From Pseudoxanthomonas helianthi (GTDB taxonomy: Bacteria; Pseudomonadota; Gammaproteobacteria; Xanthomonadales; Xanthomonadaceae): a stretch of 64,000 nucleotides of DNA. Positions 1 through 8,239 of the stretch are shown here, in pieces. The DNA is taken from the NCBI RefSeq assembly GCF_017939625.1, contig NZ_JAGKTC010000002.1, positions 62,629 through 126,628 on the forward strand, in the 5' to 3' direction. The notes under the pieces were generated by a model that ran no database searches, was not told the DNA's origin, and saw only the letters and a program-made list of their open reading frames with translations. The position numbers were made by a program, and so were the translations under genes. The first letter of the stretch is position 1. Every line of letters begins with the position of its first letter.

Positions 1-980
1 CGCTGCGCTGGCCGGGACCGCTGGTGATGGGGCACGAAGGCGCGGGCGTCGTCGAGTCCGTCGGCAGCGGCGTGTCGCACCTGCGCGCCGGCCAGCCGGT
101 GCTGCTGAACTGGGCGATTCCCTGCGGCGATTGCTTCCAGTGCGGTCGCGGCATGCAATCGTTGTGCGAACGCACGCACGGACCGCGCGACGCGGCCGAC
201 GCCAGCAGTCGCGCGCATGCGGGCGGCACGCGCTGGCAGGGCTGGCCGATCGAACGTTCGTTCCATCTCGGCACATTCGCCGAATGGACCCTGGTGCGCG
301 CCGAGGCGGCCACGCCGCTGCCCGAGGCATTGCCGCCGGATCCCGCCTGCATCCTCGGCTGCGCGGTGATGACCGGCGTGGGTTCGGTGCTGAACATCGC
401 CCGGGTCGCGCCCGGCGACAGCGTCGCGGTGCTGGGTTGCGGCGGGGTTGGCCTGAACGTCGTGCAGGGCGCGCGCCTTGCCGGCGCATCGAAGATCATC
501 GCCATCGACCGGGTCGCCGAACGGCTGAAGCGGGCGCGCAAGCTCGGCGCCACCCATGTCCTGCAGCCGCAGGCGAACGACACCGGCCATGCCGGCTTGA
601 TCGCCCAGGTGCGCGCGATGGCGGATGGGCGCGGCGTCGACCATGCCTTCGAAGCGACCGGCGTTCCTGCGCTGGCCTTCCTGCCGTTGCGCCTGGCGCG
701 CAACGGCGGCAATGCGTTGCAGGTCAGCGGCGCGCACGGCGCGGGCAACGTCGAGCTGACCGATTTCTTCTGGAACAAGCGCTACCTGGCACCGCTGTAC
801 GGCGGTTGCGTGCCGTCGCGCGATTTCCCGCGCCTGTTCGACTGGGTGGGCAACGGTTCGCTGGAACTCGCCTCGCTGGTCAGCCATCGTTATCCGCTGG
901 AAGCGCTCGGCGATGCCTTCGCCGATATGCTGGCCGGACGCAGCGCCAAGGGCGTGCTGCGGATCGCGCGGGAGGATTGA
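1..980 (+). CDS. Zinc-dependent alcohol dehydrogenase (5' end outside window)
   Basis: This is a medium-chain dehydrogenase/reductase that oxidises an alcohol or thio-hemiacetal with NAD(P)+. The frame is open from base 3, so the true start and the first catalytic-zinc cysteine lie upstream. The visible part begins just before the GHE motif (catalytic zinc ligand region, bases 30-38). A structural-zinc lobe with four cysteines (pattern CGDCFQC then C eight residues on) follows at about 123-167. The Rossmann motif GCGGVGLN is near 436-460. About 325 residues are visible of the usual 360-380. The closest overall look is to class III / S-(hydroxymethyl)glutathione-type dehydrogenases. The next gene starts directly after the stop codon and is an esterase-D-like hydrolase, so formaldehyde or another aldehyde detoxification is possible. 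Substrate specificity cannot be read from this fragment. Confidence 0.88.
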   Translation, partial: LRWPGPLVMGHEGAGVVESVGSGVSHLRAGQPVLLNWAIPCGDCFQCGRGMQSLCERTHGPRDAADASSRAHAGGTRWQGWPIERSFHLGTFAEWTLVRAEAATPLPEALPPDPACILGCAVMTGVGSVLNIARVAPGDSVAVLGCGGVGLNVVQGARLAGASKIIAIDRVAERLKRARKLGATHVLQPQANDTGHAGLIAQVRAMADGRGVDHAFEATGVPALAFLPLRLARNGGNALQVSGAHGAGNVELTDFFWNKRYLAPLYGGCVPSRDFPRLFDWVGNGSLELASLVSHRYPLEALGDAFADMLAGRSAKGVLRIARED

Positions 981-1811
981 GTGGCGGATTTCCGCACCAT
1001 CGAACTGTCCGATCCGGCGATTCCCGTCGATGGCTTGCGCTTCGCGACGGTGAAAAGCCGCGCGCTGCGGCAGCGTGCCGACGTGACGATGTACGCGACG
1101 CCGGGCGCCGACGGTGCTACCGACCTGCCTATCGTGATCCTGCTGCACGGCGTGTACGGTTCGCACTGGGCCTGGGCGCTGAAGGGCGATGCGCATCGCA
1201 CCGCCGCACGCTTGGTTGCGGAAGGCGCGTTGCCACCGGTGGCGTTGCTGATGCCTTCGGATGGTTTGTGGGGCGACGGTTCCGGCTATCTGCCGCACCA
1301 GGCGCAGGATTTCGAGCGCTGGATCGTCGAGGAAGTACCCACGCTGGCCCTCGAGGCCATTGCGGGCTGCACGCCGCGTTCGCCCTTGCTCATCGCCGGG
1401 CTCAGCATGGGCGGCTTCGGTGCGTTGCGGCTGGTCGGCAAGCATCCGGCGCGCTTCGTCGCTGCCGCGGCGCATTCGACGATGACCGACATCGCGCAGT
1501 TCGATGGCCTGGTCGAAGACGACCGTGCGGGCTGGAGTGGGGCCGAGGCCGACCGCAGCGTCGCCGCCGCACTGCACGCCGCGCGCGGGCAACTGCCGCC
1601 GATCCGCTTCGATTGCGGGCGCGAGGATCCTTTCATCGAAGCCAACCGCACCTTGCACGCCACGCTCGACACGGCAGGCATCCGCCACCGCTATGTCGAG
1701 CGCGATGGCGGGCATGAGTGGTCCTACTGGACCGTTGCGCTCGAAGACACATTGCGCTTCTTCGGCCGCGTGTTGCGCGGCGCCGGCGACGTATACGAGG
1801 AGAAACCATGA
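981..1811 (+). CDS. Alpha/beta hydrolase, esterase-D-like
   Basis: This 276-residue serine esterase has the alpha/beta hydrolase fold of the putative esterase family that includes S-formylglutathione hydrolase. The oxyanion-side motif LLHGVYGSHWAW lies at about residues 53-64. The nucleophile elbow GLSMGGFG is near residue 140, the acid is likely the Asp in DCGREDPF, and the His is in GGHEW near the C-terminus. The GTG start follows the upstream dehydrogenase stop with no gap. The stop overlaps the ATG of the next gene (ATGA at 1808-1811). This makes a translationally coupled three-gene operon. The neighbour suggests an aldehyde-detoxification partner, but co-transcription with an amylase leaves a carbohydrate-ester role open. 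No signal peptide is visible, so it should be cytoplasmic. Confidence 0.85.
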   Translation: MADFRTIELSDPAIPVDGLRFATVKSRALRQRADVTMYATPGADGATDLPIVILLHGVYGSHWAWALKGDAHRTAARLVAEGALPPVALLMPSDGLWGDGSGYLPHQAQDFERWIVEEVPTLALEAIAGCTPRSPLLIAGLSMGGFGALRLVGKHPARFVAAAAHSTMTDIAQFDGLVEDDRAGWSGAEADRSVAAALHAARGQLPPIRFDCGREDPFIEANRTLHATLDTAGIRHRYVERDGGHEWSYWTVALEDTLRFFGRVLRGAGDVYEEKP

Positions 1812-3460
1812 ATCCGATCCGCACGCTCGCCGTCCTGGCGATGGCAATCGCCTGCAACCTTGTGGGAGCGACCTCGGTCGCGAATGCTTCTGCTGGTGTT
1901 GGGCAGGATGGACAAAATTCATTCGCGACCAAGGTCGCTCCCACAAAAGCTGTCCCTGCGAGGGTCACGCCCGCCAAGGCCGGCGAGGAAGTCTTCTACC
2001 ACGTGTTCTTCCGCAGCTTCGCCGACGGCGATGGCGACCGCATCGGCGACCTGAAGGGCATGACCGCGCGGCTGGATTACCTGAAGCAACTGGGCATCAC
2101 CTCGATCCTGCTGACGCCGCTGCAGCCGTCGCCGTTCTACCACAACTATTTCGCCACCGATTTCGAAAGCATCGAGCCGGCCTACGGCACGATGGACGAC
2201 TACCGCGCCTTCCTCCGCGCCGCGCATGCGCGCGGGCTGAAGGTGTATATGGACATGGAAATCCAGTACGTCGGCGAGGGCCATCCGTGGTGGCCGCAAT
2301 CCGTCGGCAAGCCGGATGCGCCGTCCTCCGACTTCCTGTTGTGGCGCGACAAGGCGCGCGGCGAGGCCGAGCCGTTCCTGAACCAGGCGCGCTGGGAAGG
2401 CTACGACGGCCGCATGATCGGCATCGCCATGGTCGATCTGAACTCGCCGAAGGTTCGCGACTATTTCCAGCGCGTGCTGCTGCAATGGGCCGATCCGCAC
2501 GGCGACGGCAGCGGCCGCGATGGCGCGGACGGTTTCCGCATCGATCACATGATGGACGACCTCGACAACAAGCATCTGGCCACGCAGCTGTTCGGGACGT
2601 TCTGGAAACCGATCTTCGATGCCCTGCGCGAACGTCGCCCCGGCTTCCGGATCATGGCCGAGCAGTCGGACTGGGGCTATGGCGCGGATTGGCTGGTGCG
2701 CGGCCATGCCGACATGGTGTTCGCCTTCCCCCTGCGTGGCGCGATCGACAAGCTCGACAAGCGCGAGATCATCAAGGCGCTGCGCGAAACCGAGCGCCTG
2801 ACGCCAGCGGGGAAAAGCCAGATCGTGTTCCTCGAAAACCACGACACCGACCGCTTCATGTCCCTGGTCGGCGGCGACATGGCGAAGGCGCGCGCCGGTG
2901 CCGCGATCATGTTGCTGGCCCAAGGCGAACCGCTGGTCTACTACGGCCAGGAACTGGGCATGCGCGGCATCACCGGCAAGGTCGGCCTGTCCGACGCGAA
3001 CCACATCCCGCTGCGCGAAGCGATGCGCTGGTCGGCCGACCTGAACGCGCGGGGTTCGGCGACCTGGTACCAGGGCGACAAGCCCTGGTGGACGAATCGC
3101 TACAACCGCAGCGACGACGGCGTGTCGGTGCAGGAACAGGACAAGGATCCCGCTTCGCTGCTGAACTGGTATCGCCGGTTGCTGGCGCTGCGCCAGTCGC
3201 GTCCGGAATTGCGGCATGGCGCGCAACGCATCCTCTGCGACGATGCCGGCCAGGTTCTGTGCCTGCTGCGCGAGTCCGGCGGGCAGCGCACATTGCTGCT
3301 CGTCAATCTAGGCAATGCGGCGGCGGCGCCGAGCTTGGGCAGCGAAATCGCGGGCATGCCGTGGTTCGACCTGCTCGACGCGAAAGCCGCACGGCAGCCG
3401 ATCCATCCGGCTTCGTTGTCGTTGCCGCCGATGGGTGTGCGCGTGCTGGGCGCACCCTGA
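1808..3460 (+). CDS. Secreted GH13 alpha-amylase family protein
   Basis: This 550-residue glycoside hydrolase family 13 protein acts on alpha-glucosidic bonds of starch-like glucans. Conserved regions are visible: the nucleophile Asp in GFRIDH (about residue 245), the acid/base Glu in AEQSDW (about 285) and the transition-state Asp in ENHDTDR (about 345). A beta-rich C-terminal domain ends the protein. The ATG at 1808 has a strong AGGAG ribosome site and overlaps the preceding stop. Residues 1-30 look like a signal peptide with a possible cut after ANA. Unusually, residues of about 18-46 are encoded by a dispersed inverted repeat (1861-1945), which contributes the end of the signal peptide and the linker. 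GH13 also contains trehalose and sucrose enzymes, so the exact substrate is inferred only broadly. Confidence 0.88.
   Translation: MNPIRTLAVLAMAIACNLVGATSVANASAGVGQDGQNSFATKVAPTKAVPARVTPAKAGEEVFYHVFFRSFADGDGDRIGDLKGMTARLDYLKQLGITSILLTPLQPSPFYHNYFATDFESIEPAYGTMDDYRAFLRAAHARGLKVYMDMEIQYVGEGHPWWPQSVGKPDAPSSDFLLWRDKARGEAEPFLNQARWEGYDGRMIGIAMVDLNSPKVRDYFQRVLLQWADPHGDGSGRDGADGFRIDHMMDDLDNKHLATQLFGTFWKPIFDALRERRPGFRIMAEQSDWGYGADWLVRGHADMVFAFPLRGAIDKLDKREIIKALRETERLTPAGKSQIVFLENHDTDRFMSLVGGDMAKARAGAAIMLLAQGEPLVYYGQELGMRGITGKVGLSDANHIPLREAMRWSADLNARGSATWYQGDKPWWTNRYNRSDDGVSVQEQDKDPASLLNWYRRLLALRQSRPELRHGAQRILCDDAGQVLCLLRESGGQRTLLLVNLGNAAAAPSLGSEIAGMPWFDLLDAKAARQPIHPASLSLPPMGVRVLGAP
1861..1945. repeat. 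Dispersed inverted repeat inside the amylase coding sequence
   Basis: Two 25-base arms (1861-1885 and 1921-1945) are reverse complements with one mismatch. Each carries the core GTGGGAGCGACC...GGTCGCGAAT seen in the intergenic copies near 3506, 5901 and 11162. The repeat is in frame with the amylase gene and is translated. Confidence 0.9.
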
Positions 3461-3505
3461 ACTCTGGACATAGCCCAAGCCACGATTTTTCCAGGACATC
3501 CCGCC

Positions 3506-3596
3506 GTGGGAGCGACGTAAGTCGCGAAGCTTTACGTCCAGACCATCGCAATCCGTTCGCGACTTACCGGTCACGGCATGCCGTAACCACTCCCAC
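3506..3596. repeat. GTGGGAGCGACG-type inverted repeat with nested palindrome
   Basis: The left arm (3506-3530) starts GTGGGAGCGACGTAAGTCGC. The right arm (from about 3556) reads TTCGCGACTTAC and ends CACTCCCAC. Its expected GTCG core is replaced by the nested near-palindrome GGTCACGGCATGCCGTAACC. It lies between the amylase and the AraC gene. A further half-element of the TAGGAGC type sits at 3619-3639. Nothing else is recognisable in 3461-3647. Confidence 0.85.
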
Positions 3597-3647
3597 ATCG
3601 GGCATCATGGCATCCCTTGGAGTAGGGCCCGCTCCTACAATGACGAC

Positions 3648-4481
3648 ATGATGGTTCCCCATCTCGACCGTCCGATCTGCGAGCCGGTGGAATTGCGCCC
3701 CGGCGCGCGGCTGCGCGTGCGCCACGTGGCCGAAGGGCGCGGCGCCGAGCCGAGCACACCGTTCCCGCATTACCACGACGTCTGCGAGCTGGTGTTGTTC
3801 GGCCAAGTGCGCGGCGAATTCGTCGCCGATGGCGTTCGCTATCCGTTGTCGCGCGGCTGCCTGGTGTTCGTGCCTTCGTTGCGCCAGCACGACTTCACCC
3901 TGGCCGGCGGCGCGCGCGACTGGACCCTGGTCCAGATCGATCCCGGCACCGTCGCCTCGCTGCCCGGCGGCGAATCCCTGCGCAGCGCTTTCTGCGCCCG
4001 GCCCCGCGGCGCATTGGCCCAGCGCATCGGCGTGCTGGTCGAATGGCTGCGCGAAGCCGGGGAAGACGATGTGCTGGCGACGCCGTCGGCGCAGCTCCTG
4101 TTGCTGGCCGCCGCGCAGGCGCCTCGGATCGAGGGCCTGGCCGATGGCGTCGGCGCCGACGCGTTACGCCGCCTGCGTCCGGCGATAGAACGGCTGCGCC
4201 GCGATCCCGCCAACGCGCCCTCGGCGGAACAGGCTGCGGCGCTGTGCGCACTGTCGCCCGCGTACTTCAGCCGCCGTTTCCACCAGCAGCTGGGCATGGC
4301 CTGGAGCGATTACGTGCGCACTCATCGCCTGCACCTGGCCAGCCAGCGCCTGCGCGACGGCGAAGGCAGCGTGGCGGAAATCGCCTATGCGCTCGGTTTC
4401 TCCACGCCTTCGCATTTCGGCGACGTGTTCCAGCGCCACTTCCACGTCACGCCCGCGGAGTACCGCAGGCGCGGACGTTGA
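3648..4481 (+). CDS. AraC family transcriptional regulator (cupin + HTH)
   Basis: This 277-residue regulator has two domains. The N-terminal half is a cupin-like sensing domain (PHYHDVCELVLFG and the following strands, about residues 38-85). The C-terminal half carries the double helix-turn-helix of AraC proteins: SPAYFSRRFHQQLGM, then AEIAYALGFSTPSHFGDVF, about residues 200-270. It presumably binds a small ligand and activates or represses a nearby promoter. The amylase operon upstream, on the same strand, is the nearest candidate target, but no direct operator can be assigned. It converges with pepQ, with only seven bases between the stops. Two consecutive ATG codons exist at the start; the first is used here. 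Confidence 0.85.
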   Translation: MMVPHLDRPICEPVELRPGARLRVRHVAEGRGAEPSTPFPHYHDVCELVLFGQVRGEFVADGVRYPLSRGCLVFVPSLRQHDFTLAGGARDWTLVQIDPGTVASLPGGESLRSAFCARPRGALAQRIGVLVEWLREAGEDDVLATPSAQLLLLAAAQAPRIEGLADGVGADALRRLRPAIERLRRDPANAPSAEQAAALCALSPAYFSRRFHQQLGMAWSDYVRTHRLHLASQRLRDGEGSVAEIAYALGFSTPSHFGDVFQRHFHVTPAEYRRRGR

Positions 4482-4488
4482 GCGCAGC

Positions 4489-5817
4489 TCAGGCCGCTTC
4501 GGCGAACGCCGGACGGGTCAGGTTCTGCGGCTCGCCGTCGGTGCACAGTACCTCGTCCTCGATGCGGATGCCGCCGTAGGGACGGAACGCATCGACGCGC
4601 GCCCAGTCGACGCTGTCGGCGTGGCCGTTCTGCTTCAGTTCGTCCAGCAGCATGTCGATGAAGTAGAGGCCGGGTTCGATGGTCACCACCATGCCCGGTT
4701 CCAGCACGCGGGTCATGCGCAGGTACGGATGGCCGGCGGGACGTTCGATGCGGCCGCCGCGATCGCTGGCGGCGAAGCCGGCCACGTCATGCACCTGCAG
4801 GCCGATAGGATGGCCCAGGCCGTGCGGGAAAAAGGCGGCGCTGACGCCGCTCGCCAGCGCGGCTTCCGGCGACACCTTGATCACGCCGAAATCCTTGAGG
4901 ATCGCCATCAGCTGCAGGTGCGCATCGACGTGCAGCTGCTTGTAGTCGACGCCGGCACGTACCGACTTGCCCATCTTCACCTGAGCCGCGTCGACCGCAT
5001 CGATCAGGGCCTGGAATTCGCCCGAGCGGTCGGCCGCATAGGTGCGGGTGATGTCGCTGGCGTAGCCGCGATGGCTGGCCCCGGCGTCGATCAGGAAGCT
5101 GCGCGATTGCGCCGGCGCGGTGCGGCCCAGGTCCATGTAGTGCAGCACGGCGGCGTGTTCGTTCAGGCCGATGATGTTGCCGTAGGGCAGTTCGTTCGCG
5201 TCCTGGCCGACAGCGCTGCAATAGGCCATGTGGATTTCGAATTCACTGGCGCCGCTGCGGAATGCGGCTTCGGCGGCGCGATGTCCGCGCACGGCCAGGC
5301 GTTGCGCCTCGCGCATCAGCGCGACTTCGTACGGCGTCTTGTACGAACGCTGGTATTCCAGGTAGTTGATGACCGGTTCCGGATTGTTCGGAATGTAGTC
5401 GCCCAGGGCGCTTTGCGGTTCGCCAAGGATCGCGCAACGTCCCGCCGCCTTCGGCAGCAGGCCCAGCGCTTCCTCCGGCTTGCGGATGATGAGGACATCG
5501 AAATGCTCGACCCACCAGCCGTTCGGTGCGTCCGGCACCACGTGCCAGTAATCGTGCGGCTGGTAGTAGATGACCTGCGGACGTTGGCCGGGCGTGTAGA
5601 CCAGCCAGCTGTACGGCAATTTGGTCAGCGGCAGCCAGTGCTTGAATTGCGGGTTGACCGCATAGGGATAGTCGCGATCGTCGAACACCTGCCAGTGCTG
5701 GGTGCCGCTGGGCACGACCAGGTGGTCGAAACCGCCGCGCGCCAGCGCTTCGTCGGCGCGACGCTTGAGTTCGGCCAGGTGGGAGGCGTAGAGGGCGGCG
5801 ATGTCGGGAGCGTTCAT
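4489..5817 (-). CDS. pepQ: Xaa-Pro dipeptidase PepQ
   Basis: This 442-residue cytoplasmic metallopeptidase of family M24B hydrolyses dipeptides with C-terminal proline and should use two Mn2+ ions. The length matches E. coli PepQ (443), and the N-terminal domain shows the PepQ-type DYPYAVNPQFKHWLPLT stretch. Metal ligands are visible in order: two Asp in DAGASHRGYASDITRT, the His in PHGLGHPIGLQVHD, and Glu in TIEPGLYF and GIRIEDEV. The gene appears to be transcribed alone. A dispersed inverted repeat (5901-5977) lies just upstream of its start. PepQ enzymes are also known to hydrolyse organophosphates as a side activity, but nothing here shows that specifically. Confidence 0.93.
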   Translation of the reverse strand: MNAPDIAALYASHLAELKRRADEALARGGFDHLVVPSGTQHWQVFDDRDYPYAVNPQFKHWLPLTKLPYSWLVYTPGQRPQVIYYQPHDYWHVVPDAPNGWWVEHFDVLIIRKPEEALGLLPKAAGRCAILGEPQSALGDYIPNNPEPVINYLEYQRSYKTPYEVALMREAQRLAVRGHRAAEAAFRSGASEFEIHMAYCSAVGQDANELPYGNIIGLNEHAAVLHYMDLGRTAPAQSRSFLIDAGASHRGYASDITRTYAADRSGEFQALIDAVDAAQVKMGKSVRAGVDYKQLHVDAHLQLMAILKDFGVIKVSPEAALASGVSAAFFPHGLGHPIGLQVHDVAGFAASDRGGRIERPAGHPYLRMTRVLEPGMVVTIEPGLYFIDMLLDELKQNGHADSVDWARVDAFRPYGGIRIEDEVLCTDGEPQNLTRPAFAEAA

Positions 5818-5900
5818 GGAAGGGCCTGCGGGATCGAAGACCTACATTTTGCCCCACCTGGCGCGGATCGCGCTGTGACCACGCCTGCCCGGTCACTTTC

Positions 5901-5977
5901 ATTGTGGGAGCGACGTAAGTCGCGATGCCTTTCGGCAGCAACCTCAAAAGCATCGCGACTTACATCGCTCCCACAAT
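5901..5977. repeat. GTGGGAGCGACG-type inverted repeat
   Basis: Twenty-eight-base arms (5901-5928 and 5950-5977) pair with one mismatch around a 21-base loop. It belongs to the same family as the copies at 1861, 3506 and 11162. It lies between the pepQ start and the hemW stop. Confidence 0.9.
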
Positions 5978-5999
5978 GGAGTTCCGCCGCAGGTCGGGG

Positions 6000-7148
6000 C
6001 TACAGGAACAACTCGACCGCGTCATTGGTGAAGCGCCGCCCCAGCTCGGTCGGCACGATGCGGTCGCCATCGCGCTCCAGCCAGCCATTGGCGAAGGCCT
6101 GCTGCAATGGCGCCGCGATGGCGCTCTCCGGCAGGTCCGTGGTCGCCTCGAAGCCGGCCAGCGTGAAGCCCTCGCGCAAGCGCAGCGCGTTGAGCATGAA
6201 TTCGAACGGCCGCCGCGCCGCATCGATGCGGTCGTCGCCGCCGATCGCCTGCGGCGTGCCGGCGGCCGCCAGGTAGGCGGTCGGGTGCTTGATCTTCCAG
6301 CGGCGCAGGATGGTCTGCTCGCTGCCCAGGGTGATCTTGCCGTGCGCGCCGGCGCCGATGCCGAGGTAGTCGCCGAAGCGCCAGTAGTTCAGGTTGTGCG
6401 CGCATTGCCGGCCCGGCCGCGCATACGCACTGACTTCGTACTGCGCATAGCCCGCGTCGGCAAGCAGTGCCTGGCAATGCTCCTGCATGTCCCAAGCCGC
6501 GTCGTCATCGGGGATGCCCTTCGGCGGCCGGGCGAAATACACCGTGTTCGGTTCCAGGGTCAGCTGGTAGTGGCTGATGTGCGCCGGCTGCAGCGCGAAC
6601 GCCCGCTGCAGGTCGTTTTCCGCCATCGCCAGGGTCTGCTGCGGCAGCGCGTACATCAGGTCGAGGTTGAAATTGTCGAAGCCGGCGTCCTGCGCCAGCT
6701 TCACCGCCGCTTCGGCTTCATGGCTGTCATGGATCCGACCCAGCCGTTGCAGGCTGCCATCGTCGAAGCTCTGGATGCCAAAGCTGATCCGGTTGACCCC
6801 GGCCTTGCGGTATTCCTCGAACCGGCCGTGCTCGGCGGTGCCGGGATTGGTTTCCAGGGTGATCTCGCAGCCCGGCGCGAAACGCAGGCGCGCACTGGCT
6901 TCCTGCAGGAAGCGGTCGATGTGCTGGGGCGGGAACAGGCTCGGCGTGCCGCCGCCGAAGAACACCGTCTGCACGGTGCGGCCCCAGACCAGCGGCAGAT
7001 CGAAGTCGAGATCGCGCAGCAACGCGTCGACGTATTCGCCGAACGGCAACTCGCCCTTGCCCTGGTGCGAATTGAAATCGCAGTACGGGCATTTGCGCAC
7101 GCACCAGGGCAGGTGCACGTACAGCGAGAGGGGCGGGGGAATCAACAT
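6000..7148 (-). CDS. hemW: HemW-type radical SAM protein (heme chaperone)
   Basis: This 382-residue radical SAM protein resembles anaerobic coproporphyrinogen oxidase but belongs to the HemW (YggW) branch, which binds haem and delivers it to respiratory proteins. The 4Fe-4S site is C16-x3-C20-x2-C23 in WCVRKCPYCDF. The position where HemN has a fourth Cys is Phe, which favours HemW over HemN. The GGGTPS motif of the family follows at about residues 65-72, and a HemN C-terminal domain is present. It is the last gene of the minus-strand run rph, VOC protein, rdgB, hemW. It is separated from rdgB by a large inverted repeat, so co-transcription is uncertain. The rdgB-hemW neighbourhood is common in gammaproteobacteria. 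Confidence 0.92.
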   Translation of the reverse strand: MLIPPPLSLYVHLPWCVRKCPYCDFNSHQGKGELPFGEYVDALLRDLDFDLPLVWGRTVQTVFFGGGTPSLFPPQHIDRFLQEASARLRFAPGCEITLETNPGTAEHGRFEEYRKAGVNRISFGIQSFDDGSLQRLGRIHDSHEAEAAVKLAQDAGFDNFNLDLMYALPQQTLAMAENDLQRAFALQPAHISHYQLTLEPNTVYFARPPKGIPDDDAAWDMQEHCQALLADAGYAQYEVSAYARPGRQCAHNLNYWRFGDYLGIGAGAHGKITLGSEQTILRRWKIKHPTAYLAAAGTPQAIGGDDRIDAARRPFEFMLNALRLREGFTLAGFEATTDLPESAIAAPLQQAFANGWLERDGDRIVPTELGRRFTNDAVELFL

Positions 7149-7158
7149 ATGCGTATTG

Positions 7159-7257
7159 TGTAGGAGCGCACTTCAGTGCGCGACCGGAGACGATCCGATG
7201 CGGGGAATTTCCACGCGACGCCGACTGTCCGGTCGCGCACTGAAGTGCGCTCCTACA
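7159..7257. repeat. TGTAGGAGCGC-type inverted repeat, 30-bp perfect arms
   Basis: The arms 7159-7188 and 7228-7257 are perfect reverse complements (outer end TGTAGGAGCGCACTTCAGTG) around a 39-base loop. The right arm runs into the end of rdgB and contains its TAG stop codon. The left arm begins 10 bases before the hemW start. Confidence 0.95.
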
Positions 7258-7846
7258 GGGCCGTGAGCAGCCTGCGGCGCAACTCGACCAGCGCCTTGCC
7301 GCGATGGCTCAGCAGGTTCTTCAGCTCCGCCGGCATCTCCGCGGCGGTCTGGCCGCGCTCGACGTCGAGGAACACCGGATCGTAACCATGTCCGCCGTCG
7401 CCGCGCCGCTCGAACGCGATGCGCCCGCGCCATTCGCCCTCGGCGATCAGCGGTTGCGGGTCGTCGGCGTGGCGCACCCATACCAGCACGCAATAGAAAT
7501 GTGCGCCGCGTGCTTCTTCGGGCACGTCACGCAGCTCGTGCAGCAACTTGTCGATGTTGGCTTGTGCATCGCCATGCACGCCGCTGTAACGCGCCGAATA
7601 CAGGCCGGGGGCGCCGTTCAGCGCGTCGACGCACAGGCCGGAATCGTCGGCCAGCGCCGGCAATCCGGTCAGCGCGGCGGCGTGTCGGGCCTTCAGCAAG
7701 GCGTTTTCGACGAAGGTGACCGCGGTTTCGTCCGCGTCGGTGACGCCGAGTTCGGACTGCGCGACCAATTCGACGCCGGCGTCGCCGAGCAGGTGGCGCA
7801 ACTCCTCCAGCTTGCCCTGGTTGGAAGAAGCCAGGACGAGTTTCAT
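7253..7846 (-). CDS. rdgB: Inosine/xanthosine triphosphate pyrophosphatase
   Basis: RdgB/HAM1 removes non-canonical purine nucleotides (ITP, dITP, XTP) from the pool by hydrolysing them to the monophosphate. The protein has 197 residues, normal for the family. It shows the signature SSNQGKLEEL near the N-terminus, ALADDSGLCVDAL, and the GGHGYDPVF and SHRGKAL motifs near the C-terminus. The start at 7846 overlaps the TGA of the upstream VOC gene (ATGA), so the two are translationally coupled. The TAG stop lies within the right arm of a dispersed repeat, so the present 3' end was fixed by that element. Confidence 0.95.
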   Translation of the reverse strand: MKLVLASSNQGKLEELRHLLGDAGVELVAQSELGVTDADETAVTFVENALLKARHAAALTGLPALADDSGLCVDALNGAPGLYSARYSGVHGDAQANIDKLLHELRDVPEEARGAHFYCVLVWVRHADDPQPLIAEGEWRGRIAFERRGDGGHGYDPVFLDVERGQTAAEMPAELKNLLSHRGKALVELRRRLLTAL

Positions 7847-8232
7847 GCTTTCGGCTCCAGCAGGTCCCACTTGTTGCCGTAGCGATCGCGGAACACGGCA
7901 ACGATGCCGTAACTCTCCTCGCGCGGCGCTTCAAGGAATTCGACGCCGCGTTCGCGCATCGCGGCGTAGTCGCGACGGAAGTCGTCGGTATGCAGGAAGA
8001 ACGACACGCGTCCGCCGGTCTGGTCGCCGATCCGCGCCTGTTGCGCGTCGCCGTCGGCGCGGGCCAGCAGCAATGCGGTTTCCGCGCCGCGCGGGGCGAC
8101 ACAGACCCAGCGCTTGCCGCCGCCGCGGTCGCTGTCCTCGCGCAGTTCGAAACCCAGGTCGCCGGTGTAGTGGGCGATCGCGGCGTCGTAGTCGTCGACG
8201 ACCAGGGTGACCAGCGCGATGTGACGCTTCAT
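7843..8232 (-). CDS. VOC family (glyoxalase/bleomycin resistance fold) protein
   Basis: This 129-residue protein has the vicinal-oxygen-chelate fold: paired beta-alpha-beta-beta-beta modules starting HIALVTLVVDDYDAAIAHYTGDLGF and ending FRDRYGNKWDLLEP. Members bind a metal or small molecule and include glyoxalases, dioxygenases and antibiotic-binding proteins. The closest general look is to small 'glyoxalase superfamily' proteins of unknown substrate. It sits between rph and rdgB, seven bases after the rph stop and overlapping the rdgB start, so it is part of that operon. Housekeeping of damaged metabolites is a reasonable guess from the neighbours, but no substrate can be named. Confidence 0.85.
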   Translation of the reverse strand: MKRHIALVTLVVDDYDAAIAHYTGDLGFELREDSDRGGGKRWVCVAPRGAETALLLARADGDAQQARIGDQTGGRVSFFLHTDDFRRDYAAMRERGVEFLEAPREESYGIVAVFRDRYGNKWDLLEPKA

Positions 8233-8239
8233 AGGTCGC

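Noticed and set aside
1-1811. Assigning frmA/frmB symbols to the first two genes
   Set aside because: The dehydrogenase is truncated and the hydrolase is only generally esterase-D-like. The amylase in the same operon argues against a firm formaldehyde assignment.
6000-7148. Coproporphyrinogen III oxidase (hemN)
   Set aside because: The iron-sulfur motif is CxxxCxxC without the fourth Cys of HemN, so HemW is the better call.
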